Shown here: positions 41,700 to 53,114 of the stretch, one piece after another
Layout of the letters: the number at the start of each line of letters is the position of its first letter
Position numbering within the stretch: position 1 is the stretch's first letter
Assembly: GCA_035610835.1 (NCBI GenBank)
Contig: CM069449.1
Coordinates: forward strand, 58,766,183-58,830,182
DNA: 64,000 nucleotides
Reading direction: 5' to 3'
Origin: Ophiura sarsii
Taxonomy: Eukaryota; Echinodermata; Ophiuroidea; Amphilepidida; Ophiuridae
Notes under the pieces: generated by a model
The model's database searches: none
Seen by the model: only the letters and a program-made list of their open reading frames with translations
Told to the model about the DNA's origin: nothing
Program-made: the position numbers and the translations under genes

Positions 41700-44370
41700 T
41701 AGTGTGCGGCATGGGCGGATCGGGGGCGGATGAGCGTGTTACTGTTTAATGTGAACGTAATTGTAAATCTGCTATGTAAAATTTCCTAAAAATACAAATC
41801 TATTGGCATTAGGCCAAGTAACAAAAATTATAAGTTACTCATCCCAGCCCTATCCGATTTTTGGACGCCGCACCGATTTTTGTTGTTGTTATTTGTTATT
41901 TTAAAAAATAAAGAAAACGAGAAAAAACACCCCGAAAAATAAGAAGAAAAAAGCAAAAATCAATCGTGGCCATAACTCTCACATCTAAATTATCCAGCAT
42001 ATCCTTCATTTTTACTGAGTAATGTCATCATCTTACTTGCATGAATTTTGATTTTGAGGACTTAAATGTAATCAAATCAGGTGATACATGCTTCTCATTT
42101 TGTGTGACTAATAATATGTTTAGATTTAATTTAAGAATGAAAAACTTTTATTGATATATATTGCTGAAATGCCAGCTTGGGATCAAATATTGATATTCCC
42201 TCATGAAGTGGGGGCTGATCAGGGATCATTGCAGCCTGCCATAATTGTTATATTTTAAATTGGTTTCAAACGAATCAAGTGAGGTTTTTCGAGATTGCAT
42301 TAAAACATAAGACTCTGATATACTTTAACATTTTGTATGTGTTGCTTATTTGCATGCGACATCAATGTTATAGTTGGTGCAATCAAACAATCCTACATTG
42401 AACACAGACTATTCGTTTGTCAATCAAGCTGCAAATTATTGTTTGTTATATTAGCAACTTTCTTGACAAGTGGACAGTAGTATGATAAATTAATCATTTG
42501 GATTATCTACATTGCACCTTAATAAAGTTAAACGGCACCATAAAACCATCTCTAAATATGTTATGGCGGTCATTTTAGACATGGAGCCAATCTTGGAAAA
42601 AATAACAAAAAAATGGAAAATAACAAATAAAAAGGGCCTCTAGCTCACCAACTTTTTGAAAATTCCGGATGAGTAACATGTTATTTTTGTTACTTGGCCT
42701 TATAATTATTTGGCAATCAGTAAGGAATCGTATTCTTTTATCCCTGAATATCGCTCCACTCTCAAGCATATCACTCAATTTCTTTTTCGTTCTTGAATCC
42801 TCAACAATACCGCTGCATTCTGACTAAAAAGCTATATACAATTCATTGACATCATGCTTCTGACCAATTTGAGATTGATCGTTTGACTTCTTTTTCTCTG
42901 AATCTTTAGCCAGCCTATTCTGAATAAGAGTCGGGTGAAAACAGAATAATTATATTAAACGCGATAAAAAGGGTCGATTTGCCCGATAATGGCACAACCA
43001 GCAGCAGCCCTAGTAGTGAATAATTACAAATTCTATACAATTCAGATTGAATCGCCTGACTACGTCTCGCGCACTTCTGCAGTTTAAAAAAATATACATG
43101 CACGTTCTCGCGATGAAATTTAATATAAAAAGGGGATACATAATCTCCTTCTATATTGATATCCAAAATTAATAAAAAGCAATGCAAATGTTGACCAGAT
43201 TTCTTTGCTATTTTGTTCATGAACGTAAAACGTGTCTATATGTTAGCGTGTCTGATGTTTAATAAGCGAAGCATCTAAACATGACATGAGGCTAAAGGTA
43301 AAGAGTTAAATACAAAACAGAACTTCATTAACAACTCGTGGAATACGCACTATTTTTAATCTGAAACAATTAACAATACCATCAAGCCCGCTATATTATG
43401 AACGTTTACTGGAACTCCCAAATAAAATAAATTGGGAAAATATGTGGTCTCTTTCCTTTCAAAGTAACAATTGAGGAAAAATGAGATATTTCCAATTTTA
43501 ACCGCAAACATCGTATTAATCCAAGTAATTCCTTTCTAAGATCTGTAAACATTACTGATGATGACAAGTGCCATTTGTGTTTATAGAGACAGAAAGTATT
43601 GATTTATTTTGGGCTATGCCCAATTATAAACAGTTTTTGGCAAAATGTTAAATTATGGATGAAATGATACAATGAAAACTAGAACAAAAGTTGACTGTAA
43701 GGATTTTTTTAGGATTTTCATACCACTCTAGATATATAGTGATAAGCTATGTGTTATACTGTACTAAGTATTATTTGTTTCAAAGAGGGTGTTTAAAGAG
43801 CAAACCCGATATTGAAAGATTAAAAAGTATTGACTCAAAGATTGAAGACGATAAAAGCTATTTCTAAAACACAAAACCAGTAAGCAATTTTGAAAATGAA
43901 TGGGAAGGATTTACAATCATTTATTTAATGATTGCATATTGTACAACGCACAGTGTTGAGATTCTAAGGATTCAAGATACAGGGTGTCCCAAAAGTTTCG
44001 AAACCTTTTCAAAACTTTAAATAATTCGCAGTATAAACAAAACAATATATTTTGAAAGAGAAGACTTATAGAATTATTTTGGTGCCAAACTTACAATAAC
44101 AGCTATCTGTTTAGCCAAAATACAGACGGACATTTCCCGAACTGTAAAACTGCACTTTCATCCATATAAAAGCGTAATATAATGAGCTGAATAAAGTCAA
44201 GAATACGACAAACGGAAATACGGGTAGGAAGAGAAAAATGTTCGCTACAATTAATTTTATTTAATTTCAAATTGATATAATCCTTAATATGAACATTATT
44301 ATTGTTGCGAACAGCATTATATAATGAGTGAAAACCTTTTGGAACAAAATCCACATACATGGAATGTAAA
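41700..44370. other. Intergenic; no gene recognised
   Basis: AT-rich with only short frames lacking domain features. ACAGGGTGTCCCAAAAGTTTC at 43979 (20 of the 21 bases fit) looks like a single mariner-type terminus; its partner was not found. Confidence 0.5.
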
Positions 44371-45163
44371 GGCCCTGTCACACCATAGCGTATGGCCTGA
44401 ACGTGGCCTGAACGTATGCCGACGTATTAAAAAAATAGCTCGAAAATTGTCAGAGTCCGAGAACGTCCAACTTCCCAACGAATTGCGTCAACATCGGTGA
44501 TGGAATGGACGTATCCATAGCGTATTAAACGCATACATAGCGTATGACTAACGTATTGATAGCGTATCACTAACTTATAACAAACTTATGAAAGCGTATC
44601 ACAGCGTATGCGATCGGCGAGCGTATGACCAACGTATTCGTAGCGTATGTCTGCCGTGCTCGACGTATCCTCAGCGTATCCTCGGCGTACAACGAACACG
44701 TGACTTATGCCGTTGCAGAAATTGAGTTTCGTACACGGCGGGACAAGTGTTGCCAGTTCAAGTAAACGCAGCCTAGATGATAACTATTAAAATATCTAGA
44801 AGGGTAAATCTATATGTCCAACCTATAACTTAAGACGATTAACGTACCTCTAACGTATGTCAGCGTTTGTAAACGTATGTCTAACGTACCACGAACCTAT
44901 CGGGAACTTATGCAGAACGTAAGTTAAGCACACGTTGAGTACGTCGAGAAATTTTGAACATGCTCAATAATTTTTCGCGGGCTCGACGTGTTCCAAATTT
45001 TCACAACGTATCACAGCGTGCTCTTAACGTATACGACGTATCCCAAACTTACCCCTAACTTGTATCAGCGTACACCAACGTACGGCAACGTACGCCAACG
45101 TATTTTTCGATATTTCGCATACGTTGTTATACGTTCAGGCGATACGCCATGGTGTGACAGGGC
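44371..45163 (+). mobile_element. TIR element made of 10-11-bp phased CGTAT words
   Basis: Left GGCCCTGTCACACCATAGCG and right reverse-complement GCCCTGTCACACCATGGCG form about 30-bp TIRs. Most of the interior is a string of CGTAT/CGTAC/CTTAT words. C positions by count: 44510, 44521, 44530, 44541, 44552, 44563, 44574, 44585, 44595, 44605, (44622), 44633, 44644; then 44843, 44854, 44864, 44874, 44885, 44896, 44907, 44918; then 45007, 45017, 45028, 45037, 45048, 45059, 45069, 45079, 45089, 45099. Spacing is 9-11 bp with sparse gaps. Not coding. Confidence 0.75.
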
Positions 45164-45295
45164 TACCGTACAGCTAGCGCGCATTCGGCGTTTTGGGAAC
45201 TTATGGAGGGTTTGAGTATATAAATGGGTCCCTTGAGTATCTCATCCTCACTTCTTCATGGTCTGTCGTGCTGAACACATCAACCCATCATCATA

Positions 45296-46048
45296 TGCTA
45301 CGAATACGCTACGCTACGTTAAGTATACGTTAAGCATACGTTAAGCATACGTTAGTCATACGCTCGCATACGCTCGCATACGCTGTGATACGCTGTCATA
45401 AGTATGTTATAAGTTATTCTTAAACAGCTAAGAAAGTTTAAGCAATCTCATTGGTTCTCAGAGAAATCGGCGACATCTCTATGAGACAATAGAACACGGG
45501 GAGGTGGGCTTACGTTTTAACAGCGCGCCCGACCTTCACAATGCGTGGTTTTCTCCATAACGCGCACTTCTGCAGTGCGTCTTTAGCGCTTTTCCTGCGT
45601 TTATGCCGGCGCTGCGACGCTTACGCATGGTTTACTCATCGCATGTGATTGGATGGAATGTTTGTGGGCTATTCGATCCTAGCAGGGGTAAAAGTTGTCA
45701 AATGTGGACAATAAAATGTACTTATTTCTTTGATAAATGTCTAAAGTTAATAAAGTATGATTGTTTAAGAATGAGAATAAAGGTATTGTTTTTAGACCGT
45801 ACCCGTGTTCTATTGTCTGACATAAATGCGTTCGATAGTATTATTTTTTGCGTAGAACAACTCCGCCTGCGGCGTCGTTGTTCTACTTAAAATAATACTA
45901 TCGTCCGCATTTATGTCAGACAATAGAACACGGGTACGGTCTAAAAACAATACCTTTATTCTCTAAGTGATACGCTATCAATACGTTAGTCATACGCTAT
46001 GTATACGTTCAATACGCTATGGATACGCTATGGATACGTGACAGGGCC
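45296..46048 (-). mobile_element. Second, truncated and interrupted copy of the phased-CGTAT element
   Basis: Its right end, read on the - strand, is AAGGCCCTGTCACGTATCCA, the same terminus as 44371. It continues with CATAGCGTATGACTAACGTA and GATAGCGTATCACT as in copy 1, is interrupted at about 45421-45965, and resumes AACTTATAAC...CAGCGTATCACAGCGTATG on the far side. The far TIR near 45296 is missing. Confidence 0.7.
45421..45965. mobile_element. Insertion in copy 2, ending in a 90-bp-arm foldback
   Basis: Relative to copy 1 this is an insert of about 545 bp between CACT and AACTTAT. Its right part (45773-45963) is a near-perfect inverted repeat with arms of about 90 bp (GAGAATAAAGGTATTGTTTT to GTAGAACAAC, inverted from GTTGTTCTAC), loop TCCGCCTGCGGCGTC. 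The word GACAATAGAACACGGG also occurs at 45483 near the left side. Confidence 0.75.
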
Positions 46049-46070
46049 TTACACGATCGCCCGGCATAAG

Positions 46071-46262
46071 GTGAATACGTGAGAATACGTCGAAACTCGT
46101 TGGAAATACGTCAGGCATACGTTAGACATACGGCACATATACGTTATCAACTCGTTATCACTACGTTGGATGTACGTTTCCCCCAGCCTACGTTCATCAA
46201 CGTATACCAACTTACGAGTAACGTACGAGTAACGTACGAGTAACTTACTACTAACGTACCCC
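46071..46262 (+). repeat. Third phased array, strict 11-bp TACGT repeats
   Basis: CG of TACGT/CTCGT words at 46078, 46088, 46098, 46109, 46120, 46131, 46142, 46153, 46164, 46175 (counted by eye): steps of 10, 10 then 11 throughout. It then passes into ACGTACGAGTA repeats to about 46260. Confidence 0.8.
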
Positions 46263-46264
46263 AG

Positions 46265-46575
46265 ATAACACAAATGCGTCGGGCCGACGTCGGCTTTTGG
46301 TCGGACCAAACGTCCCTGAGACGTCGGCTCAGGGGTCGGCTGCTCATGGGGCCTACGTCGGGCCGACGGTTTGTGAGAAAGGTCGGGCGGACGTCGGCTA
46401 AACGTCTTGCCGACCCAGAATCCGACCTAAGGGTCCTGTGAACGACATGTTGCCGACGTCTATTTAACGTTAAGCGTACTTCCTACCGACTATAAACCGA
46501 CCTACCGTTTCCGACCGAATATTAACGTACTGCCGACGTAATTATGAACTACGTTTATTATCAGACGTTAATGGG
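46265..46575 (+). repeat. CpG-rich palindromic stretch (GCCGACGTCGGC)
   Basis: Dense GTCGGGCCGACGTCGGCT-like words and CGACGT sites continue from the phased array into the satellite, without coding features. Confidence 0.55.
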
Positions 46576-46579
46576 ACAT

Positions 46580-47125
46580 TCGGCCGACGTGAGCACTGGG
46601 AAGTCTATTTACGGACGTTGGCGGGACATTTGGCCGACTACGTGCTACATTACATAGGCCGTGAGCGTCTTCACGCCGACCAAACGATAACGTACGGCCG
46701 ACGTGAGCACGGGGAAGTTTATTAACGGACGTTGGTGGGACATTCGGCCGACCGCGTGCCAATTATAGGTCGTGTGCGTCTTCACGCCGACCAAACGATA
46801 ACGTTCGGCCGACGTGAGCAAGGGAAAGTGTTTTAACGGACGTTGGTGGGACATTTGGCCGACCACGTGCGAATTACATGGGTCGTGTGAGCGACTTACC
46901 GCCGACGTTAGCACGGGGAAGTTTATTAACGGTCGTCGGTAGGACATTAGACCGACCGCGTGCCAATTACATAGGTCGGGTGTGCGACTTACAGCCTACC
47001 AAACGTTAGCGAGGCACGGGGCAGTTTATTTCCGGACGTTTGGTGGGACATTCGGTGGGCCACGTGCTGATTACATAGACCCTCCCTAACCGACTTACAG
47101 CAGACAACAACGCTTACGCCGCCCG
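46580..47125 (+). repeat. ~112-bp CpG-rich satellite, about five units
   Basis: Units begin CCGACGTGAGCACGGGGAAG, continue ACGGACGTTGGTGGGACATT and CGGCCGACCGCGTGCCAATT, and end CACGCCGACCAAACGATAAC. Units 1-3 are close (starts about 46584, 46698, 46809); units 4-5 diverge. Reverse frames (46568-46947) are repeat translations, not genes. Confidence 0.85.
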
Positions 47126-47316
47126 ACTCCTGTCGACTGAAATTACCTAAATGATGATGTTAATAAACACGATCGAGACAATAGTACGTTTTTCTTTTTT
47201 TATAATAAACTTTTAACACATGATTAGATAACAATTAACAAGATTTCTCAAATAAGAAGCAAAAAGGAAACTTTCAAGTATACAATGTATATTCCAACAG
47301 AAGCTTGAACATACAT

Positions 47317-47845
47317 ACTACTGAATGTCTAAAAATGTCAGCATACTACATGTGCCCGCCAACAAACTAGTATCTGCGGCGGCGGAACAATTTTTCTACG
47401 GCAAGGTAATGGCACATTCAATATTAACATTTTCCACGCGGCTGTCGCCCGTAGACGATTTTCCACGCGGCAGTCGTCTGTATGTAGACGATTTTCCACG
47501 CGGCAGTCGTCTGTATGTAGACGATTTTCCACGCGGCAGTCGTCTGTAGACGATTTTCCACGCGGCAGTCGTCTGTAGACGATTTTCCACGCGGCAGTCG
47601 TCTGCAGACGACATTTCAAAAGTTCACAAAATGTCTAAAAATTGACAGTGTATTGAATTTGAATACCCTATTTAGAATCACTATAAGAAATGAATTGAAA
47701 GACGTACAAACATGTCTAGTCTTGGTTCTGTTATACTTGAGGTAGACTTTGAAAATTGAGAAAGGTTTCTGAAAAATCTATTTTGTATATGGCATAACTA
47801 ATTGCCGCGTGGAAAGGGTTGAGACATTTTTAGACATTCAGTAGT
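47317..47845. mobile_element. TIR element carrying a minisatellite
   Basis: ACTACTGAATGTCTAAAAAT at 47317 pairs with inverted ATTTTTAGACATTCAGTAGT ending 47845. The interior holds the 29/33-bp minisatellite and unique sequence. TSD not certain. Confidence 0.75.
47428..47613 (+). repeat. Minisatellite, ~6 units of 29 or 33 bp
   Basis: Unit TAGACGATTTTCCACGCGGC then AGTCGTCTG (29 bp) or with an extra TATG (33 bp). AGACGA and TCGTCT form a hairpin in each unit. A degenerate word CCGCGTGGAAAGGG recurs singly at 47804. All frames stay open only because of the repeat. Confidence 0.9.
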
Positions 47846-48807
47846 TAATAGTAATACAGGCACCATGTCTGAACACGTTGGTTGCGCGTTATGTAGATTA
47901 TCTTGGCGTATATTTACTGGGAACGCGTGGTGACATGGTGCTCACAAATGTATACATTTTTGGAAAGCTGAAGATAAGTAAACTCTATTTGGGTCATACA
48001 GATGTGATCATAAAAATGTGAGTTGGTTATACAATATTTTTAACTTCAGTAATAATCAACTTTTCGACAATATGGACGAAAGGGAAGTCTTCTGTGTATA
48101 CAAAAAAAACCACGTGATTATCTGAGAATATAGTTGTTCAAAAATAACTTGCAAATCTTTCGACAAGTCACTATAAAAAAGTTACTGCAAATTTGACCTT
48201 AAATACACCAAATACCTATTAATTTACAGACTAAAAACAAACTTTTAAGAGGTCACAATTATTGATAACATTTAGCAGGGACCCGTTAACACAAAATCAC
48301 CAGGCCCTTCATTCACAGTAATACAGATAATTGTGGTATCATTACGTAAAGCTTGGGCCTTGGAACTACTTCACATTATCAGACATTTTGTGAAAACACA
48401 AACAGTTTGTGTTAAAGAGGTTCCATTGAAGTTACATCAATATTAACACTAATACGACAGCTATACTAAGTAAACAAATAGTTAAAATAAAGGGTCATGA
48501 AGATAAGTAAACTACCTATACAATGTGAAGTCATACAGAGGTGATCAAAAAAAGTTGAGTTGTTTTAATAATTAATATCATATTTCGAACTTTCAGTAAT
48601 TAAAACAACATTTCAAGAATTTGGGCAGAGAAATCTTGTGTATACAAAACCCCACTTGTTTATCTTGGGAATAAAGTTGTTCAAAAATAACTCTTAAGAA
48701 GTCGCTTTAATAAAAAAAAAAGTTACAGCAACTTTTATATTAAATACACCATTAACCTGTTAAGTGTTAATTTACAGACTTAGACTAACCTTTAAGAGAT
48801 CACAATT

Positions 48808-49052
48808 CGAGGGTTTAGTGCAATAAAATCTTCATTTTGGTCATTTTGAGGGAAAAGTGAATTAAAGATTTGTACCCATCAATGTCACCAATGGGTTTTG
48901 ACAAGTTGGAAGCAATGCTATTCAAACCTTTTTGATTAGGTGAATTTACTATTTTCTCATAATTAGGTTCCTGATATTGTGCGGATCATTTTAATACCAA
49001 AATCTCATTTTAGCCAAAAATGCAGATAGCCCTTTGTTGCACTATACCCTCG
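48808..49052. mobile_element. 245-bp MITE with AATT flanks; empty site preserved
   Basis: TIR CGAGGGTTTAGTGCAA / inverted TTGCACTATACCCTCG, flanked by AATT (48804-48807, 49053-49056). Copy 1 of the host duplication has the uninterrupted site CACAATTATTG at 48254-48264. Confidence 0.85.
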
Positions 49053-49134
49053 AATTGTTAGGGAGCCCATTAACCCAAAATCACCAGGCCCTTCAGTTAC
49101 ACTAATAATATACAGACAATTGTGGTATCATTAC

Positions 49135-49277
49135 ATAAACAGGCATGATAATAAATTTGCATGAACAAGCCTGTACAGCCTCAAAAAAGGTGTAGTAAAT
49201 TTTGCCAACATAGGCCAAAAATAGAATAAAATGCGGACATTTGGAAAATAAAATAGCCTGAACATGTTCATGCCTGC
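49135..49277. mobile_element. 143-bp insertion, short TIR, related to 26345-26515
   Basis: Absent from copy 1 (ATTACGTAAAGC at about 48341). Ends CAGGCATGA...TTCATGCCTG. Words AAATAGCCTGAA and ATGCCTGC also occur at 26470-26515 in PSMC4 intron 4, so this is a dispersed family. Confidence 0.65.
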
Positions 49278-50454
49278 GTAAAGCTATGGCCTCAGAACTA
49301 CATCACATTATCAGGAATTTTGTGTTAACAGTTTTGTGTTAAAGAGGTTTCTATTGTAGTTACAATACTAAACTAAATAGATAGATCAAATAAAGGGTCA
49401 TGTGCCACGAGTTGTGACCCTTGACACGTACACGTAATTGAAGCTGAAAAGTCATGTGATATTTGCTTCGAACATTTATAGCATACATACATGTAGTCTT
49501 AAAGCAATCATAATATTTCAAAGTATCATTTTGTCAATGTCAAGGTCATTAATACAGGATTTGTAGAAAATGTATAATAAATAAAGTATAAACACACTTT
49601 ATCCAACATTGAGCAATTTTCATACTTTGGACAGCAATGATATTCAATTCAGCAGGATGTTTTGGAAGAACAGAGCGTATTAAAAGGAAAACAATTGGTT
49701 TTTATGTCTTCACTTCAAATAGTTTGGTCAAAACAAATTAGCCAAATGAACTGAATTTATATCACAATTTTGGAATCAAAATACTTAAAACTCAATAAAT
49801 AAACCATGGGTGTTTCCATAAATAAAGGTCTCACAAGCAAAACACCACTTCTAATGACTTCATCATATCATAACCAAGGAAGTGTAAGCCTCATGCTCAC
49901 TTTTAGTATTAAATATTGATTTGATGGAAAAGATCCCTTTTTGGGCAACATTTTTACCTCATTGTCAATTTGTAAGATACACATGTATTATGCACAGCCT
50001 GTTGGTGGGGCAAAACAGATTTGTAGGTCCTTAAATGATAGATAACAAACTGATTTGACCCCTCAGAATAGAAAAAGGTAAATTTTTGTGTCCATTTCTG
50101 AATTGTAAAGGATGAACATTCTTGCCCCTCAGCTAGAACAGAAACAAAATAAAACCGGTGCGTCCATTTCTAAATTGTAAAGTGATTTGACCCCTCAGAT
50201 AGAATAGAAAAAGGCAAACTTATGTGCCCATTTCTGAATTGTAAAGAATGAACATTTTCACCCAAACAGAAAAAGGCAAATTTGTGTGTCCATCTGAAAA
50301 ATCTGAAAAAGGATGCAAATGTTCGCCCTCAGCTAAAGCAGAAAAAGGCAAACTTAAGTGTATCCCGATCCATTTCTGAAAAGGGCAATTTAAAAAAAAA
50401 TGGCTCCATAAGTGGACATTTTGTCCGAAAATAGGATATTGATATATTAATCCA

Positions 50455-51150
50455 TTTTAGGTGTTATTGATTTTTTGAATTTTGTGAGTACTGTAATTAT
50501 TGAACTATTAATCAAATGCATATAAAAGTATACATTTTTGGAAAGGAAATGGATCAGAGAATCCAAATTTGGCGTCAATTTTGACCAAAAAAGTAGATTT
50601 TTGAGAAAATCACAAAAAATCACTTTTTTGACCCAATTTTTTTTGAACAAGGCTAACAAAAATAATTTTGAGTAAAAAATAGCCAAATCACTTTGTAATG
50701 ATGTTAAGACATCAATAAAGGGACGATTTTTTTTTTTTAAAACCTAATCTAATATTTTTGAACATTTTGACCAAAAAGTGCCAAAAAACGTGAAAAATGG
50801 ATTTTTATTTTTTTTAACACTTTTTTGTCAAAATTTCCAAAAATATTGGATTAGGTTTTTAAAAAAAAAAATCGTCCCTTCATTAGTGTCTTAACATCAT
50901 CATCAAGTGATTTGGGCATTTTTAACTCAAAATTATGTCTGTTACCTTTGTTAAAAAAAAATGGGTCAAAAAAGTGATTTTTTGTGAATTTCTCAAAAAA
51001 TCAACATTTTGGGTAAAAATTGATGCCAAATTTGGATTCTCTGATCCATTTCCTTTCCAAAAAGGTATACTTTTATATACATTTGAGTCATGGTTCAATA
51101 ATTATAGCAGTAACAAAATTCAACAAAAAACTTCCTTAAGTCCCCCCTTA
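50455..51150. mobile_element. Long foldback element (~340-bp arms)
   Basis: GGAAAGGAAATGGATCAGAG, AAATTTGGCRTCAATTTT, CAAAAAATCACTTTTTTGAC and AAAAAAATCGTCCCTT-type words occur in both orientations around a centre near 50805. Arms about 85-90% alike by eye. Related in sequence to 54330-54800. Frames here are T/A-rich shadows. Confidence 0.8.
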
Positions 51151-51608
51151 AGATGTTAAATTGTGTGAAACAAGTTGAGGATCAGACAAAATAAGTCAAG
51201 ATTTTTATTTTTTTACCAATTTATTACAAAATCTGCATTTTTTGGTAAAAAATAACATAAACTTGGTCTTGGTTTATCTTTCAGAACACTTGTTTCTAAA
51301 TACTACTTTTTTGGTTCCTGTGTATCTATCTATAAAGATTGTTTAACAAAAAAAATGCTTCCTCATTACAGCTACATCTATGAAAGTGAAAAAACACCAA
51401 CATGGCTAACACATGCCCCCTTTTTTAACATTTGACGGATTTTTTTTTTCTTCTTCCAAATTGGCCAGTTATTTAAGATTGATAATAGTTTTTATCATCA
51501 GAGATTGGCATTACCTAAATGTAATGAAAATTTGGAGTCCATATATGACAATCGATGACGAAGTGGTGATCCATTAAGAAAGCTTGTATTTAAAGATTCT
51601 ACACATGG

Positions 51609-52545
51609 TGTTACACTCCTGACACTGTTATTTTATAAATAGATGAATTTATCGAAGCACGAATCACTTCCCTTCAACAGTAAGGTAGTTATAATGGTAG
51701 GGTGTGTCTGTTTGTGCATTAAATCATGATTAAATTGAATATAGGTTAACATTCACTTTTTTATGTGTTGTTTATTACCATTCTAAGTTTAAATTGTGAT
51801 AAACATGTATTATTTTTTGGGAGGTAATACAACAATAAGGTACTAGTATGTTTTAGTATGTTTGAAACTTGTTTTAAATATCACTCTTTGGCAATACCAA
51901 CATAATAATAAAATGGTGGGGTTCCCATGTCATTCTATATTATGGCAAGAAAGATGTCAATAAATCAACACTTTTGTTACACTCCTGACAGATGATGTTT
52001 ACAGATACAGTCATGTAAGCAAAGAAACTTAAAATGTTCCTCTAAAGTATTATAGGTGGGTATACAGTGTACTAGGTTTGCTAATAGTTATTTGGTACCA
52101 TAAATTATACAATATGCCTGTTTAATACCATCTGAACATTTACTTGCAATTACACTTTTGTTACACTCCTGACAGATGTTTACAGTTAGTCTCAAGTCAT
52201 GTAAGCAAAGAAAGTTAAAATGTTCCTAAAACGTATTATAGGTGCATGTATACAGTAGGCCTACACTAGGTTTGCTATAGTAATTTGGTAAATACAATAT
52301 GCCTGTTTAATTCCATCTGAACATTTACCTCAGCACTAGCAAAATGTGTTACACTCCTGACACACACGTTTTTGAAATATATAACAAATATACCCAACCC
52401 AACATAATTGTATTTGTTATTATTAGTTTCTATCTGTCTCATACTATTATAAAAAAATACTATATAAGTAAATTAAATCTGTAAAATAATTATTAAATTT
52501 CAGATAGAATGCCAATGTTACATTTTTTTACACTCCTGACATTTT
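51609..52545 (+). repeat. Diverged ~184-bp tandem array with invariant 14-mer
   Basis: TTACACTCCTGACA occurs exactly at about 51611, 51977, 52161, 52349 and 52528: steps 366 (2 x 183), 184, 188, 179. Units 51975 and 52159 are clearly homologous throughout (CATGTAAGCAAAGAAA, ACAATATGCCTGTTTAAT, CCATCTGAACATTTAC). The outer units have lost all but the 14-mer. Confidence 0.75.
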
Positions 52546-53114
52546 GGGGTTTTCTCAGTAAAAGCTTCCATTCAACTGCAACAATGCAGATTATTGAAGT
52601 CAGTTAGCTATTTATGATAGGCCAAAGGGATACTAATAAACATACAAGAAGAAAGAAATGTGTAACATTGTACCATATTATTCTCCAATGATCATTTTGC
52701 CAACTAGTTGAGTTAGGCTTCAAATTTCAAAAAGTCATACTGTAATGTTATAACAAATATTTTGAGGACCTTTAACAACATAGATATCACTGTGATTAGT
52801 TTTGAATGAGAATCTAGGTGGATTCTCGCCAAAAAAAAAAAAAAAAAAACTTTTTTTTTTCCAATTTTTTTCCCCAATTTTTTTTTCAATTTTTTTTCTT
52901 CTTTTAAGTCCAAAACAGGACCTTAGATGACTGGTATTTGACCCCTAGTCAAAAAACTTTCAGAATTTGGAAGTTATGCAAGCTTATAGCCTTATTCTTT
53001 AATATTATTTTAATTAATTTTAAGAAGTGTTTGATTCAATTTGTGTACTATTATTTTCTAAGTATACAATAGTACAATAAATGTTTAAAATGCGGAATTT
53101 AAATTCAGTAAAAA

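Larger units (their letters stand above)
47965..49400 (+). repeat. Tandem duplication (~530-bp unit) with two later insertions in copy 2
   Basis: Copy 1 (47965-48500) and copy 2 (48500-49400) share GAAGATAAGTAAACT, GTTGTTCAAAAATAACT, AAATCACCAGGCCCTTCA, TGTGGTATCATTAC, TTGTGTTAAAGAGGTT and AATAAAGGGTCATG in order. Copy 2 is longer because of insertions at 48808-49052 and 49135-49277. Confidence 0.8.

Noticed and set aside
44371..47125. CRISPR array
   Set aside because: Animal DNA, repeats of 10-11 or 112 bp without unique spacers of regular length, no cas genes.
47338..47619. Reverse frames with repeated YRRLPRGKSS/DDCRVENRL
   Set aside because: Translations of the minisatellite in several frames, not a repeat protein.
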